NCBI GenBank assembly: GCA_000697665.1 | Contig: KL197711.1 | Location: 1,360,761-1,424,760 of the forward strand | Length of the DNA: 64,000 nt | Direction of reading: 5' to 3' | DNA from: Jaapia argillacea MUCL 33604 | Lineage: Eukaryota; Basidiomycota; Agaricomycetes; Jaapiales; Jaapiaceae | Shown: positions 33,544-50,888 of the stretch, piece after piece | Numbering within the stretch: position 1 is the stretch's first letter | How the letters are laid out: every line of letters starts with the position of its first letter | The notes under the pieces: generated by a model | Told to the model about the DNA's origin: nothing | Databases searched by the model: none | The model's input: the letters and a program-made list of their open reading frames with translations, nothing else | Position numbers and translations under genes: made by a program

Positions 33544-35934
33544 ATGGCTCGTCGCAGGGTCACCAGTCGCAACAGAGGGAGAGGCTCGAAACCTCGAGGA
33601 GTAGATCGTAGCGAAAGCAAGATCAAAAAGTGGAATAAGGCTTCAGACATCCCATTAGACGAAGAGGACCAATGTATGTTCGTCTCACCGTATTATCCAG
33701 TTCAATTTTTCAGGTTGAACTTACATTTCATATATCTAGTTCATGCGTCTAGAGACAGGATCTTGCTGGAGGGGGCTGATGACGATGGGGATGGAGATGA
33801 CAACGAGGAAGAGGTTTTCGCTTTGAAGGGACTGGCAGAGTCGGAGTCTGACGAAGACGAAGATGGAGTAGAAGACTATGTGCAGGAGGATGAAGAGGAG
33901 GGCGAGGTCGTAGGAAAGGTGTCGTCCAAGAAACCCACCAAGTCCAAGAGGAAGAAAGGTGGTGATTTATCCTCGTCTGACGAATCCGAGGAGTCCGAAG
34001 AGGAGGAGGAGAGTTGGGGCCGAAACAAATCAGCCTACTATTCTTCCAATGCCGTGGAACTCGAGTCCGACGATGAGGAAGCGAATGAGATGGAAGAGCA
34101 AGAGGCAAGGCGGTTACAAACAAAGGCAAGGGATGTCATGGGTGAAGATGACTTTGGTTTGGCAGATACCGTTGAGGTTGTGGGTGAACATGATGGCCTC
34201 GAGTGAGTCTCCATGAATTTTTCTATGTTTTAAACTAATTCAACGTGGATTTGTGTAGCATCTTCGCGGAAACCATTCCCCCCGTCGCCCCACCTCTTCC
34301 CACTGACAAGAAATCAGCGCTGAGGCTGCTCGAGAAGTCTAGCCCGGAGACCTTGGCTCTAGCACGGGATTGGGACGACGTTGCGATAAACGTTATTAAG
34401 ACACAGCAGAAATTGGATCAGTCAGCCACCATTTACCATCTATATTTCCCCATCTAAAGCCAGGTTTTCTCAATAGACTTGAGATGGACAAGGCCGACGC
34501 TGTTATTCTTGGAATGGCCCATCTGCATCATCGTAAATTCTCCGTCGTTTGACCTGTGCTCCAGATTCTAATATTCTAATATTCTTTCATCACTACAGAG
34601 GCACTCATCACATACGCAACAACACTCGCGTTCTATCTCCACCTCCGCGCAAGCGAAAAGTATGCACAACGACCCGAACTCCTCAAATCTCATCCCATCC
34701 TTCCCCGACTCCTCACCCTCAAACAATCCATTGCCACCCTCGAAGATCTCGATTTCGCCGCTTCTGATGAAGAAGATGAGGAAGAATCTGGCGAAGACGA
34801 AGATGAAGATGACTTGTATGCGGAAGACATGCAGAACTTATGGAAGATTGCGAAGCGGGAAGGGTTGGAGGCTGGAGAATTGGAGGAGTTATTGAATGAT
34901 GTTGACCCGGATGAGCTTGAAAGTGAGGACAGCGACGGGGAAGAGGAAGGAGTGGATTATGCGGCTATGCTGGCTGAGATGTCTACTGTGAAGAAAGACA
35001 AGGCGAAGGCCAAATCCAAATCCAAATCAAGGCCTGCTATGGAAGGAGATGAAGAACGACCGAAGAAAAAGCGGAAAACCGCCACTACCACTACACAACC
35101 CATCTTCGACCTCGTCGAACCCACCTACCCCTCTTCCAAATCCAAAGCCAAATCATCCTCTACCACCAAATCTGCTTCATCCACCGCCTCCAACCCCGAT
35201 ACAGAAATGTACGGCGACCCAACCGCCCTCTCCCACCCCGACATCCTCGACAAAGCTTCGCGTCGCAAATCCCTCAAATTTTATACTTCCAAACTCGAAG
35301 CTTCTGCGGCGAAACGGGCTGGTGCGAGGAAGAATGCTGTGGGTGGAGATGATGACGTTCCGTATAAAGAGAGGCGGAAAGAGAAGGAGAGGAAGGAGAA
35401 AGAGAGGGAGAGGAGGGGGCTTGGGGAAGGGGGTGAAGACCTCGGTGAGGACGGTGAGGATGAGGGGAAAGTGAAGGGTAAGAAGAGGGCAAGAGATGAG
35501 GATATGGATGTAGAAGCGAGTGGAGATGTTGGTGCTGATGGCTATTACGCTCTCGTCCAGCAAAAAACAAAAGAACGAAAGGAGAAGAAGAAAGCGGAAT
35601 ATGAAGCCGCCAAGGCCGCTTCAAAGTGAGTCTTTCACTTGACCTACATTTTCCTTCCACTAACTTCGTGCTTGTTAGACCCGACTACACCGAAAACCCC
35701 GCGACAGGACCTCGAGCCCTAACCCGCGCAATCCTCTCCAATCGCGGTCTCACACCTCACCGATCGAACAAATCTGTTCGAAATCCGCGAGTCAAGAAGA
35801 GACAAAAGTACGAGAAGGCGCAAAAGAAGGTGCGGTCGCAGAAGGCTGTTCATAAAGCTGGGGAGGGAGGGGCGATGGGATACGGGGGCGAGAAGAGCGG
35901 TATTTCGAAGGTTGTCAAGAGTGTTAGGCTTTGA
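33544..35934 (+). CDS. SAS10: Sas10/Utp3, small-subunit processome protein
   Basis: Five exons from MARRRVTSRNRGRGSKPRGV to SGISKVVKSVRL. Order: basic N-terminus; very acidic stretch (SESDEDEDGVEDYVQEDEEE); Sas10/Utp3/C1D domain beginning LRLLEKSSPETLALARDWDD and continuing through QLEMDKADAVILGMAHLHHQ and YLHLRASEKYAQRPELLKSH; charged linker; and the Sas10 C-terminal domain (NPATGPRALTRAILSNRGLT, KSVRNPRVKKRQKYEKAQKK). Introns lie near 33674-33739, 34207-34258, 34421-34478, 34531-34599 and 35629-35680, all GT-AG. Utp3 works in the nucleolar processome that cleaves pre-18S rRNA. FCF2, also in this window, acts in the same pathway. Confidence 0.93.
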
Positions 35935-37074
35935 GGAGTGTGTGTGTTATTGTCGTTCGGATGTTGGTTTTGGTGCTGTGTTGATTGTAGTGACGAACGC
36001 CCCTTTCCGACTCTAACTTCCATGAATGTTCGATGCGTGCGGTCCAAGTTTCGCGAGCTTTTCCCCGTGACCCCATTAGTTCTCACGTGAGCCTGAGGTG
36101 TGGCACATCGCTCAATCGATTCCAAATCGATTCATCAGGATTCCTCCCTCCCACCACCTACATCTGTTTGCTCCCTCTTCCTCAGTTTCCCTCAAACCTT
36201 TGGAATTGCATAACTTTCCTTCCCCTAGTATGTCGACGCATTGCAAGACGTTCCACACCTCAAGGCCACAGCCGCCCACTTTCACGACTTCACGACTCTC
36301 GAATACGGGGTTTGATGGCTGGTTAGTTGTCATGCTTCACATTGATTTGGTTCTCGTTCCAGGTTCTACGATGTTTGGTAGCTTCTGCTTGAACACGTCA
36401 ATTGGCTTCAATCAAAGCTACCGAACATAGTAGCACTCTCACTCGAGTCCGTTTCTTCATCTGGGAATCTTGGCTTTCCCTTTTACCGTTCCTTCCTTTA
36501 CCAGCCTCGAGCCGGGTCCTACGGTGTTTTGCTGCTTTGCTGAGATCCCTTGGTAAGGCAGACAAACACGGTGGCACTTACGCTCGGGATGGGCATCATG
36601 CATCATGATTGATTGATCCTACCCCGGCAGCTTTATACTGGCCTCGCATTGCACCGGGTACTGCTGTACTACGTTTGGCTTGTTGCTGACTGAAAGTCTT
36701 TCAGCAGAACAGGCAAACGCAGTAGCGCTCGAACTCGGGATGATTTCTTAGTCTGGACATACAGTAGAGTCACTGTCTCCTACTCACATTTACTGGATGT
36801 ATTCTATGGATTCTTTACTAGTGATGAATCTGAACGTGTAATCCCCTATGTATATGTGCGAGCAAACATTCATATTTGGGGCATTCGTACCGAGAATGCG
36901 CAGGACGACCCCAAGGCATCGTGCGACAAGTCTCGCATTCCATCCTACCACGAGAGATAGACGTGACTCCCGAGAAAGGCTGAGAGCCAAGATGGATATC
37001 TATTAACCGCGTGAATTCGGTATCACCCTCGGCCACTCCACACGTAACAACCCCCCCTCACCTGCTCGCCTCCC
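35935..37074. other. Intergenic with three palindromic repeat units
   Basis: Convergent space between SAS10 and COQ5. Its middle is occupied by the repeat cluster listed separately (about 36346-36745). No gene supported in the rest. Confidence 0.45.
36346..36745. repeat. Cluster of three diverged stem-loop repeats
   Basis: Units start near 36346, 36505 and 36648 (period about 150 bp). Each is an imperfect palindrome: unit 1 pairs ATGTTTGGTAGCTT with AAGCTACCGAACAT; unit 2 pairs GTGTTTTGCTGCTT with AAGGCAGACAAACAC; unit 3 pairs TACTACGTTTGGCTTGTTGC with CAGCAGAACAGGCAAACGCA. Units resemble each other in the arms (CCGGGT-CTACG-TGTTT at the left, CTCGGGATG at the right) but not in the loops. 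They could be small foldback elements inserted repeatedly or a structured tandem duplication. Confidence 0.55.
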
Positions 37075-38308
<1,234 letters not shown>

Positions 38309-39360
38309 ATGGCACTGACGACTAGAGACAAGGGCAAGGGTAGGGCTCTACCTGAACCCGAACCTGAAGATTACTCTGGCTCTTCGTCTTCCTCTGGTTC
38401 TTCCTCGGACTCGGATTCAGACTCGGATTTCGACCCATCACCCGAATACCTAGAATCTCTACTCGAAAAAGCACGCCAGAATGTTCAGTCGGCTAAGCAG
38501 GCTAAACAAGCCGAGCAAGCGAATGACCATGAGGGTGAAGAGGATGTGATCGTCTTGGAAGGAGAGGAAGAACTTCCGTACGTTCCTTCACTTCTTCATC
38601 CCTTCTGATGTAGGATTCATGGCTTGGCAGGTCGTTACCTCCACTAGATCCAGGTGTCCTACCACCATCCTACTTCTCTGTGTCCCCCGCTTCGACATTG
38701 AAATCAAAGGCGAAATCGAATCCGTTAAAATTGAATGATCCTGATGTATCTGTCACACAAAAGGCTGCCGAAGGTCTAGCTGTGCCCGCCCCTCCTTTAA
38801 GACCGGAGGAAGTGGGAAAGGATGGGAAAGTTTTGACGAAGAAGGAGAAGAAAGCTGTGGGTCTCTCTCCCTCTCCATCCCATTTCCTCTTCACAATATT
38901 TAATTTGTATTGGGTTTGATTGAATTGTTAACCTATACGACCCTCATACCAGCTACGAACCCAAACAGCCGGCTCAAAATGGTTCGACTTACCAGCCCCT
39001 CCACCCTCCTCCCTCCCATCCCTTTACACCCAAATCGAATCCCTCCGTCTCCGCAACCGACTCGACCCAAAACGTTTCTATCGTAAAGACGAAGGCGAGA
39101 GTAAAGGCATCAAAGGGCTGCCCAAATATTTCGCTATTGGGACTATCGTTGACACACCCGGGCCTTTTGCAAATAATGGTGCTGAGAGGACGGAAGGGGG
39201 AGGAGGGGGAAGGAAGAGAACGTTGGTGGATGAGTTGGTGGATGATGCTGAGGCGAAGAGTTACGCGAAGAAGAAGTTCAGGGAGCTGCAGGGTGTTAGG
39301 GAGGGGAGGGGGAGAGGGGCTACGCTTGCTAGGAGAGGGAGGGGGAGAGGGAAGTGGTAG
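38309..39360 (+). CDS. FCF2: rRNA-processing protein Fcf2
   Basis: Exons 1 (MALTTRDKGKGRALPEPEPE, then Ser/Asp-rich) and 2 (SPASTLKSKAKSNPLKLNDP) precede the conserved Fcf2 domain in the last exon: TAGSKWFDLPAP, then ESLRLRNRLDPKRFYRKDEG and LPKYFAIGTIVDTPGPFAN. The C-terminus is Gly/Arg-rich (GRGRGATLARRGRGRGKW). Fcf2 is a nucleolar factor needed for early cleavages of the pre-rRNA 5' region toward 18S rRNA. The order and spacing of motifs match the family. Introns at about 38579-38630 and 38856-38951. Confidence 0.93.
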
Positions 39361-39693
39361 ATGTCGTGTAGTCTACCTTGCACTGATGGTACTGCTGTTT
39401 TATCAAGTGACTTATTCCTGCTCATCCACCCCCTTCATGATAAATAATAAAATGACTGGAACGAGCGCCCAGGTCTCATCCAGAGCGGCACCGCTGGAGA
39501 TAGCGCCCGCCTTGAGGCTGTGTGACGGGCGATTGATAACGACGGTGGTCACGATAAACTGTCACGTCTAATTACCCTTCTCAACCGCCCTCATCCCGCC
39601 CTCGCTCGTGCCACACCGCCTTTTCGCTGCTTCCTTCACTCCCATCATCATCCCCCACCATCATCATCCCCTCATAGCGTACACAATCACCCA
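39361..39693. promoter_or_regulatory. Cullin-1 upstream region
   Basis: 333 bp between FCF2 stop and the cullin ATG. Pyrimidine-rich just upstream of the start (CCCATCATCATCCCCCACC), as often seen before fungal housekeeping genes. No TATA box. Confidence 0.35.
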
Positions 39694-42846
<3,153 letters not shown>

Positions 42847-44646
42847 TTCCTCTCTTCGGTTCCTTTCTTCCCCTCCTTGCCTTCTCCTGGTTTTGACTCC
42901 CCACCTTCCATCACCTCATCATCCTGTTTCAAGATTTCTTGGTGCTCTCCGACACTCGTCTCTACTCCACTCTTCTCCGTTCATCTTCGCAATGCGTACA
43001 TGTAGCATAACGCCAACTGATTATTCCATCGGCTTCTCCGTCCTCCTCGGGTTTCACTGGGATTCACTCATCGCCGGACTCTGTTGGATCTTCGACTTGC
43101 TGGATACGTACTACTTGAGAGCGGTTTACGTTACCGGTAGTCAAGGACATCCCCCCCTGCTATCTTGTCGAGAATTTCTGACGTTATCGTTATGGACAAG
43201 GATCTCACTCTCTTGTCGCACTCTCGTATTTCATCAGGTCAGACTTGTCCTCGGGTTTCGTCACAAGGCACCGGTACCGAACTTACGCTTGGATGAGTGA
43301 TACTACCCATCGTCTCAGGAACATTTGCGCACCCAACGACACACCTATACATTCATTCGCTAAGCTTTGCCCACCCTTCGACACATTTTGTCACAACCGT
43401 GAACGTTCAATCCTCATCTTGATGTAAACCTCAGTGGCCGCCGAGATCTGCGTGCCGGCAACTAACATGTCCTTCTGGGAACCCGCTGCTCACCACGAGA
43501 ACACCATCGCCTCATCCTTGGCTCCAAAAACTAGAGGTAGAGCAACGACGATTCGCCGAACCCACGAGGAGCACTCTGTGCGAGATGGTCTTCGGAATCG
43601 ATAGGCTTCGACCCAGTGACCTTCTTTGCGATTTTACAGTCTTCGAGAAACAGGGAAGTCGATGTGGGCTGCTCCGCAAGTCTCGCCTCTGCTTGCGCTA
43701 TGCCTGACTGAGAACAGAGATGTCGTGTAAAGGGTTCAATGATCGTCTGCTCTCCGCGTTGTGGCCTACCGACAGAGGCAAATTGACATACATATATTGA
43801 CCCACCCTTGCCCCTGCGATCCTCACCCAGCTGCAGGGATTGTTCTCAGGAATGGAGGCTTTTGCGCCACCACGTGAATTTAGGCCCCGATACAACACTC
43901 GCGGTGAGAAGCTCTTTCATTTAAACTCAAACCCTCCTGAATGGTCTTGAACGGGCTTGTCAATCTCCGGTGTTCTCCCACTTCTTGGCCCATTTACCAC
44001 CTTGCGACTGTATGTAGGAGCATCCAGGCGCTTAACTTAATTGGCAGACCCTGCTATCATTCTGATTTTCCAACGATTGCTGACCCGATGCGACCGGGTC
44101 TCCTGTCCACGAGTCGACCTGGGGACTCTTCGCCCGATGTCTCGTTCTTTCAGCTCAGCTTGACGGCAATGGTTAATCTTGCGGAAGGTCAGCCGTCCCG
44201 CGTTCCCATCTCAGCATTCTCAGAACTTTTGATTGAAAACGGATTGGAGCCCCTTTCCCTTCGCGAACCCAGTTGATCTGTGTGGTATCACTTCGGGGAG
44301 CAGTGATGTAACGATTTTCATCTGACGTACCCTGATTCGCTATCAAAAGTCTCCCCCGTCGCCCCCATCGCCCACGACATGCTCTTCGGAGGCTGTCCTA
44401 GATTTTCCCATCTGCACTTACGTGCATCTGTCGTGGAGCTCTGGCCTCAATCATGTTAGATCTCGCTCTCTATGAAGATGTCTGATCGATTTAGTTGTTC
44501 TCCTAACGTATTGCCAGTTTCTCGACGCCCACTCTCCTGTCCCGCCTCGGGCTTAAGTGCGACCCTGAATTGCGGGGTTTTTTGCCTTTCTTTATGAACT
44601 TGCAAGAAGTCCAGCCAGTTTCGTTGGAGATCGACCTGTTTGTGCT
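42847..44646. other. Long intergenic region
   Basis: 1.8 kb between cullin-1 and the first DUF6534 gene. Short frames occur (for example ATG at 43941, 111 codons, Ser/Pro-rich, no motif; ATG near 43470, 45 codons) but none has splice or family support. The right end is the promoter of the DUF6534 gene. Confidence 0.4.
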
Positions 44647-46846
44647 ATGGCTCCGTTACCAATTGGCCCGACGAGTGAGACCCATGGAGCTATCTTCATT
44701 GCCCTAGTAGTGGGTTCCATGTAAGCCGTCCCCGGTCTACTCTCTCATCTTCCCTTCAAGCTAACTTCAAACATCTCAGCTTCTATGGCATTACTTTGCT
44801 GCAGATGTATGTCCTTTTATTCGCACAATGATTCCCGGGATGGCTTTTCATCGTAGCCTTCCAGTTTCATCTACTATCGGTCATACCCCAAAGATCCATT
44901 GCTCACCAAGTTGCTGGTAAGCTGATGGCGTCTATAAATCTAAGAAAGTACTGATAGCCTCGCTTATAGGTCGCTGTCGTTCTGTAGGCGCCCCGCCTTT
45001 TCTCCTGTGCCCTCTACGTGGAACTGATGAACCTTTTGGCAGATGTCTCGATACGCTCCACATCGTTTTCTGTACTATGACTATGTATTGGTACGCCATC
45101 CTTTGGTTCACCAAAATTACCTTGTCTCATATGTCTCAGGTATCTGGTCAAAATGTACGGGAACTATCCAACATTGGATGATGCCCATTGGTGGGTCCTA
45201 CTTTTGATATTATATTTCAAGTACTGATCTTTCCTGCTCTGACTAGGACAATGAATGTAAGTCTTGTATCTGATGCTGTCCTCCATTGATGATACGAATG
45301 AGACGCTTGGACAGGTACAAACAGACTTTGCGGTGGGTGCCCTAGTTCTTGCCGAAGGTTATCTGCTTCTGATGTCGTATATGCAGGGTCTCCTCGCATT
45401 AATAACGCAATTGTGGGTCCCGTTATCTTTTATGAAATTCTCCACCTTACTGTTGCTCCTAGGTTCTTTGCCCGCCGTGTCTTCTTGCGTGCGTTGTATT
45501 GATTTGCTATCGAAGTCTACCACCTGACCTTCAGTCTAGTCAGCAAGAACTACCTTCTCACTCTCCTTATCGTAAGATATTTTTCAAGGCCGTATCTCGA
45601 AGTGTGTTGATCGTCACCGTTTCATGCAGGCCACACTCTCTTGCCTACATTTCAGTAAGCCACTTTCAATTCGTCACAACACGTGTATGAGTATCTGACC
45701 GTCCTACCTTCTAGCTCTTGGAGTCGGTGAGCTACCGTTCCTAGCATCCATGAGTTGACGTTGATCACTAACTGCCTTTCCAGTTTTTACTGTCGAAGCG
45801 TAGGGCTCGTTTCCCTCTCATGTGCGAGTCACTCTCACCAGAATCTCTGCAGCTTTTCCTTGGGACATTTCTCCCGCTACGGAAAATTAACTGTAAGTTG
45901 GCACTCTATGTGTCCACCACCCCCGCCTAACGAGTTTTCAGTGGATTACATGTTTGGGATTTGCGAGCGCTGCTATTGCAGACATTCTGATTGCTGTGCG
46001 TTGACACCTGAATTTTCCATCGCACGGTTATCTGATCGGTGATAGTCCTCTATGTGTTTCTATCTTGCAAAACGCCGAACCGAGTTTTCGCGGTGGGTAC
46101 CAACTATCCTCCGCGCTGATTGGTACTTACGAGAACCTGCGTTGATAGCACCAACTCTATCATCACGACATTAATGATCTACAGCATCAACACCGGCCTC
46201 CTGACAAGGTACGGTTGCCCCATATTCTGCGTAGCTCTGTTAATGGGAGACGTTGTAGTGTTCTTGCGACATCCTGCGTTATTGCGGTAAGTCCGGATTA
46301 ATGAAATCTTGCCTCTTCGACTAATCGCATCGTCATAGTTCGCAATCTCTCCCACGAGTTTCATCTGGTTGAGCTTCTTCTGGGTGTTGAGCAAGTGTAC
46401 GTTTTCGGAGCCAATCTTTGGACCTCGTCGGAGCTGATTGTTATTTTCTCGCAGGTTATGTCAACTCTCTCATGGGCATGTTCGTAAACCGGTATCGTGT
46501 TTCTTGCCCACGGTACTGATGTCTGTGCCACTATAGGTTGAACAGCCGCGAAAGCGTCCGAGAAATGGGTCGTTCTGAACCCACTTTCGTGGAGTTATCC
46601 CACATGCCGCAAAGTCCCACAGACTCGACACAATCCGCCATGAGAAAGGCTGGTTTCAATATGGTACGGCGTCACCCTTTCCCCGCAACGCTACAAGCTA
46701 ACTTCTGTCGTAGCCTCCAGCAGTGGCAGTGGCTGTCGAGACAATTACTGAGAAAGAGTGAGTGTTTTGTAAGTGGTTATCCTCTTGTCATACTAACCAT
46801 TGGCTCATGGCTGCGCTTCAGAGGTTGGACAGTCGAAGAAGCTTAA
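44647..46846 (+). CDS. DUF6534-type seven-helix membrane protein, copy A
   Basis: ATG 44647-44649 (MAPLPIGPTSETHGAIFIAL) opens a gene with more than ten tiny exons, the usual structure of this basidiomycete family. Joined in phase they give GSIFYGITLLQIFIYYRSYP, KDPLLTKLL-VAVVLCLDTL, HIVFCTMTMYWYLVKMYGNY, then FFARRVFLLLVSKNYLLTLL, SRYGKLTWITC-like segments, YSINTGLLTS near 46180, the conserved VNSLMGMLNSRESVREMG and a hydrophilic tail (TFVELSHMPQSPTDSTQSAM) ending EKEGWTVEEA at TAA 46844-46846. Function is unknown; the topology resembles receptors, with a cytosolic C-terminus. A tandem relative lies 1.7 kb downstream. Confidence 0.75.
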
Positions 46847-48549
46847 AATGGTCGGTGTAGACAGTCCATCACTCGGACAGAGCCGACTCGCTGGGAAGGA
46901 GCACACCAAGTATCGACTCTGTAGCACATCTGCGAGCATGTGGCTCTGGCTTTGTAGGATGGAATAGTAAATAGGAACTTGAAGTCGTTGTGTTTTCAGA
47001 ATTGTGTGGGAATACCAAGCTACGGTTCGATGTGACGCGTGACGTGATTACTTTGACTCTCCAGCTATGCGTAGTTGAACCTAGCTGAACCTGATGTTTC
47101 ATTTCCTTCCTTCTCGACTTTGTGATGGTTTCCCTTTGAGACCGAGTAGGATGGCGTTGCGTTTGGCTGGCATCGAAGATCCGCTGTGGGCTGAGTGCCG
47201 CTATATTTGCTTCTGTCTGGCAACTACTGGAGGTCGTGGCAATGATTCTGGTTTCACAACAATATTCGCTCAGCTTGGCTCTCCTATGATTTCCAACACA
47301 ATCCGTGATTCACTTTAACAAGGGCGGGTCGCCACACCTTGATTTGTCCACGTTATGACTGAAAGATAGCATTATGCCACCCTGGAACGCCTAGGAGCAC
47401 TACCAGGAAGCCTGTTCTTAATCTCGTTCCCACTCTCATCCCCATGTCCTTTCTGGGGAGGACTTCCTACGAGAGTTGACCTGCGGTTTAGAAGAAGAAG
47501 ATTCGTGATAAACTTGAGCCTCCAGATTCTATTGGCCACTCCCATCACCAACCTCGCTCGATTTGGTGGATGAACGTCAAGTCGAAAGTCCACCCGGCAA
47601 TTCCCGACCACCTCCCAGGGGGTGATGAAGTGCCCCACTCGACCCTTTGTTGGATCGTCGCTGATAGGTTGATGGAGACGGTGAGTATGCTAGGATAATT
47701 ATGGAGGGCCTAGCGCATGGCAAAATAAAGCTGATTGTCAAGTGATACTACTGTAAGTAGTCATCCTAACAATCTTATTATTTGGGGACGCTCACAGGTT
47801 AGGATCCACCAGTGAGATGTAACTCTTGAGTCTCATTACGCCTGATCCACGATTCCGCTAGACTTTCGTCCATCCTTCGAAGGTATAGCCCACAGGGAAT
47901 TATTCGTACCATGGGTTTCCAACCCGAAACCACTGTCTTCTAGCTGGAAGTTACTCAAGCGAACGACGCTCTCTTATGCCTCGGGACTCTCCGAAGGAGA
48001 AGAAATGTTGTGGAAGAGAAGGCCGGGGTTTCCCGTGGGGCTTTGGACACGATAAGCCGACGGGAACCGCTCATACCTTCGTCCGAAAGGAAGTCTACTT
48101 GCGTGAGCAGCCATCAATGCCCGTCGCTCTATAATTATTGACTTTGGCAATGTCCACTCGCAGGTTTGCATTGACTGGTAGAACCTCGGAGTTCTTGCCT
48201 CGATTGTATTACGGCAGATGTCTATCGGTCCTCTCCAACTCACCAACCAAGAGCAGCGGCCTGTGGAAGTTGGCCATTTTCTCACTCTTCCTGTGAATTT
48301 GTGCGCTTTCCTGGTCGATACGGTTGGTCCTTGGCACGCGATCGATTTACACTGCTGCATCTCTGGGGTAACATAGATCTCCCCCGCCGAAAACCTTGTC
48401 CAATGTTGAATAGCCTCCGAGTACCTGATTCTATTTCCTTTCCCTCTGCTCGTCCACTCCCAGTTAATAGTCGTCGCCTTCGGAGGGTGGAGTGGATGAC
48501 AACATTGCCCTTCAGTCCGAACCCCCGTTGAACGATCTCCCATACTGCT
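46847..48549. other. Intergenic between the two DUF6534 genes
   Basis: No third gene copy detected. The longest minus-strand frames (for example 47974-48576) show no motif or splice support. The right end holds the copy B promoter. Confidence 0.4.
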
Positions 48550-50888
48550 ATGTCCACGCCATACATTCCCCCACATCCGTCAGAAACGACCTATGGCGCG
48601 ATATTCGTAGCGTTGATTGCTAGTGCAGTGTAAGCACTAGTTCATCTCATTGATACCTAGACTGACTGCTCGACGTAGGTTTTACGGGGTGACTCTATTA
48701 CAAACGTAAGTCCTCGAAATCTGACTCCGACGCCCTGCTTCTATACTGAAACTTGCCTATAGGTACCTATACTTCAGGCGGTATCCCAAGGATCCTATGT
48801 TCCTGCGAACCATGGTGAATCCCTTCAACTTGTTGTTTCCTCGTTCACCGAAACTGAGACATTCGCAGGTATTTGTCTTGTGGTATGTAACGGAACTGAC
48901 TCCGGCGCATTCCCAATACTCATCTGACTAGTTTTCTGGACACTTTACACTTGATTTTCTGTACAATCTCGATCTACTGGTGAGTCGGTTTCTGGTAAAG
49001 TTGAACGGAGCGCTGAGGTCGGTTCAAAGGTACCTTGTGATCAATTATTCAAACCTAGACATGCTGGACGATTCATTCTGGTGAGCTTTTTGGCAACCTT
49101 AGTCTATACTCTTGCTCATTCTCAACAAGGGCCATGAATGTAGGTCATCGGTTCTTCGTCTCGTTTGGCTAGTCCTGAAGTGGGTCGCTCTTCCAGTTAC
49201 AAGTGGATTGTAATGTCAGTCATATGGCTTCATGACTCAATTCCCCGTTAACGCTCAACGCGACGTCTCGCAGGGGTTGATTGGGCTCTCCGTTCAATTG
49301 TAAGTCCGGAACCATGTCGCATCAGGGACAGATTACTCACTGCACCTTTCTCTCGTAGTTTCTTTGCCCGCCGTGTCTGGCTACGTGCGTCCAATGGTTA
49401 CTCCCTGACTGGCAGACCTTAACTAGATCATATCTGCAGTGAGCAAAAATTGGATATTGACCATTATCATCGTGAGTAGTAGCGCAGAACACTAATACGG
49501 AGTTGGTTTTGATCGTAACGAAATAGTGTACACTGGCTTGCATGCATTTCGGTGAGTTTTCACCTAGAATCCATTCTACGAATACCTCTCATTTCATCTC
49601 GCAGGGCTCGGAGTTGGTCAGTGCTCGAGTTTCGCACTATTTAGCCTCTGCTCATATTTTCCACAGTATTCACAGTCCAGGCGTGAGCACCGCCTCCTTG
49701 CATGTGTCGATGCGATTTCTCATCCCGCCATTCATAAATTCTAGCTTCGATTTGGGACATTTCTCTCGCTATAGCAAACTCACAGTAAGCACCTGTTTCG
49801 TCCTGTTTGTCAACTCGGTTCTGACCCATGCTCAGTGGATCACTTCCACTGGTCTCGGCTGCGCCGCGTCAGCTGATATCTTAATCGGTGAGTCCTGACG
49901 TTCTACCTTTGAACAATGTCGCTGATATATTGAGTATAGCACTGAGCTTGTCAGTTTAATCGGTGGAGTCCCTCGCCACTCGCTGACAACCATTTGCGTA
50001 GGTGCTACTATCTTGCCAAAATGAGGAGCGAGTTCAAGCGGTACGAACCCAATCTCCCAAATACCTGGTGCCATACTAACATGCCACCAGAACAAACTCG
50101 ATCATAACCACGCTCATGATATATAGCATAAATACTGGAGCCTTAACAAGGTAAGTACTCCGCCTAGGATGTAGAATGTGTTGTTTAGTATGGAATGCAG
50201 CATCATTGCGACATCCTGCGCTGTCACAGTGAGTTCAACTTTCTACGGTTGGTCACAAGCTCAACCTTTCTTTAGTTCGCGATTATGCCGACCAACTTTG
50301 TGTGGTTGAGCTTTTTCTGGGTGTTGGGCAAATGTAGAGTATTCATTGTCCGTCCAAATACCAGAATCACTAACGGTCATTTTGCTCCAGGTTATGTCAA
50401 CTCGTTCCTTGCCATGTGAGTTCACAATATGGCCAGGACAGAGTTTATGCTGTGTGTCAGACGACTGATGGAACCGTTAGGCTCAATAGCAGGGAAAACA
50501 TCTGCGAGAAAGCCAGACGGGTGCCAACTTTTGTTGAATTGGGCCATCTACCGGATGCAGGCGCACCAACTCCCCCGTCCCCTACCAAGAAAAGCTTTTT
50601 CGGAAAGGTACATTCAGCCCTCTGTTCCTTCCTTGCGCGGCATCTCAGCCTTCCAAAGCGGGGGGTTACTTTAGCTGTGATTGTGGAGACAACGACAGAA
50701 CGGTCAACCGATTACCTGCGTAACGTGAGTAAATTTATTTTATCCTTCAATACTGCTTCTGACCATCCGTAAAGGCGAGAAACGAAGCATCATCACCATC
50801 TTCATCCTTTGCACCGATTGCACGGCCGGCTTCCACGTTCGTTCCCCGGTACGGAGAGGAAAAAGATTTCGAACTCTCCCCCTGTTGA
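48550..50888 (+). CDS. DUF6534-type seven-helix membrane protein, copy B
   Basis: ATG 48550-48552 (MSTPYIPPHPSETTYGAIFV) and the same many-exon plan as copy A. The joined pieces are ALIASAVFYGVTLLQTYLYF, RRYPKDPMFLRTM-VFVLWFL, DTLHLIFCTISIYWYLVINY, FFARRVWLR, FSRYSKLTWITSTGLGCAAS and ADILIGALSLCYYLAKMRSE-like segments, then VNSFLAM-LNSRENICEKA, VPTFVELGHLPDAGAPTPPS and a last exon (NEASSPSSSFAPIARPASTF...) ending FELSPC at TGA 50886-50888. The motif order matches copy A helix by helix, so the pair arose by tandem duplication; they differ most in the cytosolic tail. Function unknown. Confidence 0.75.
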
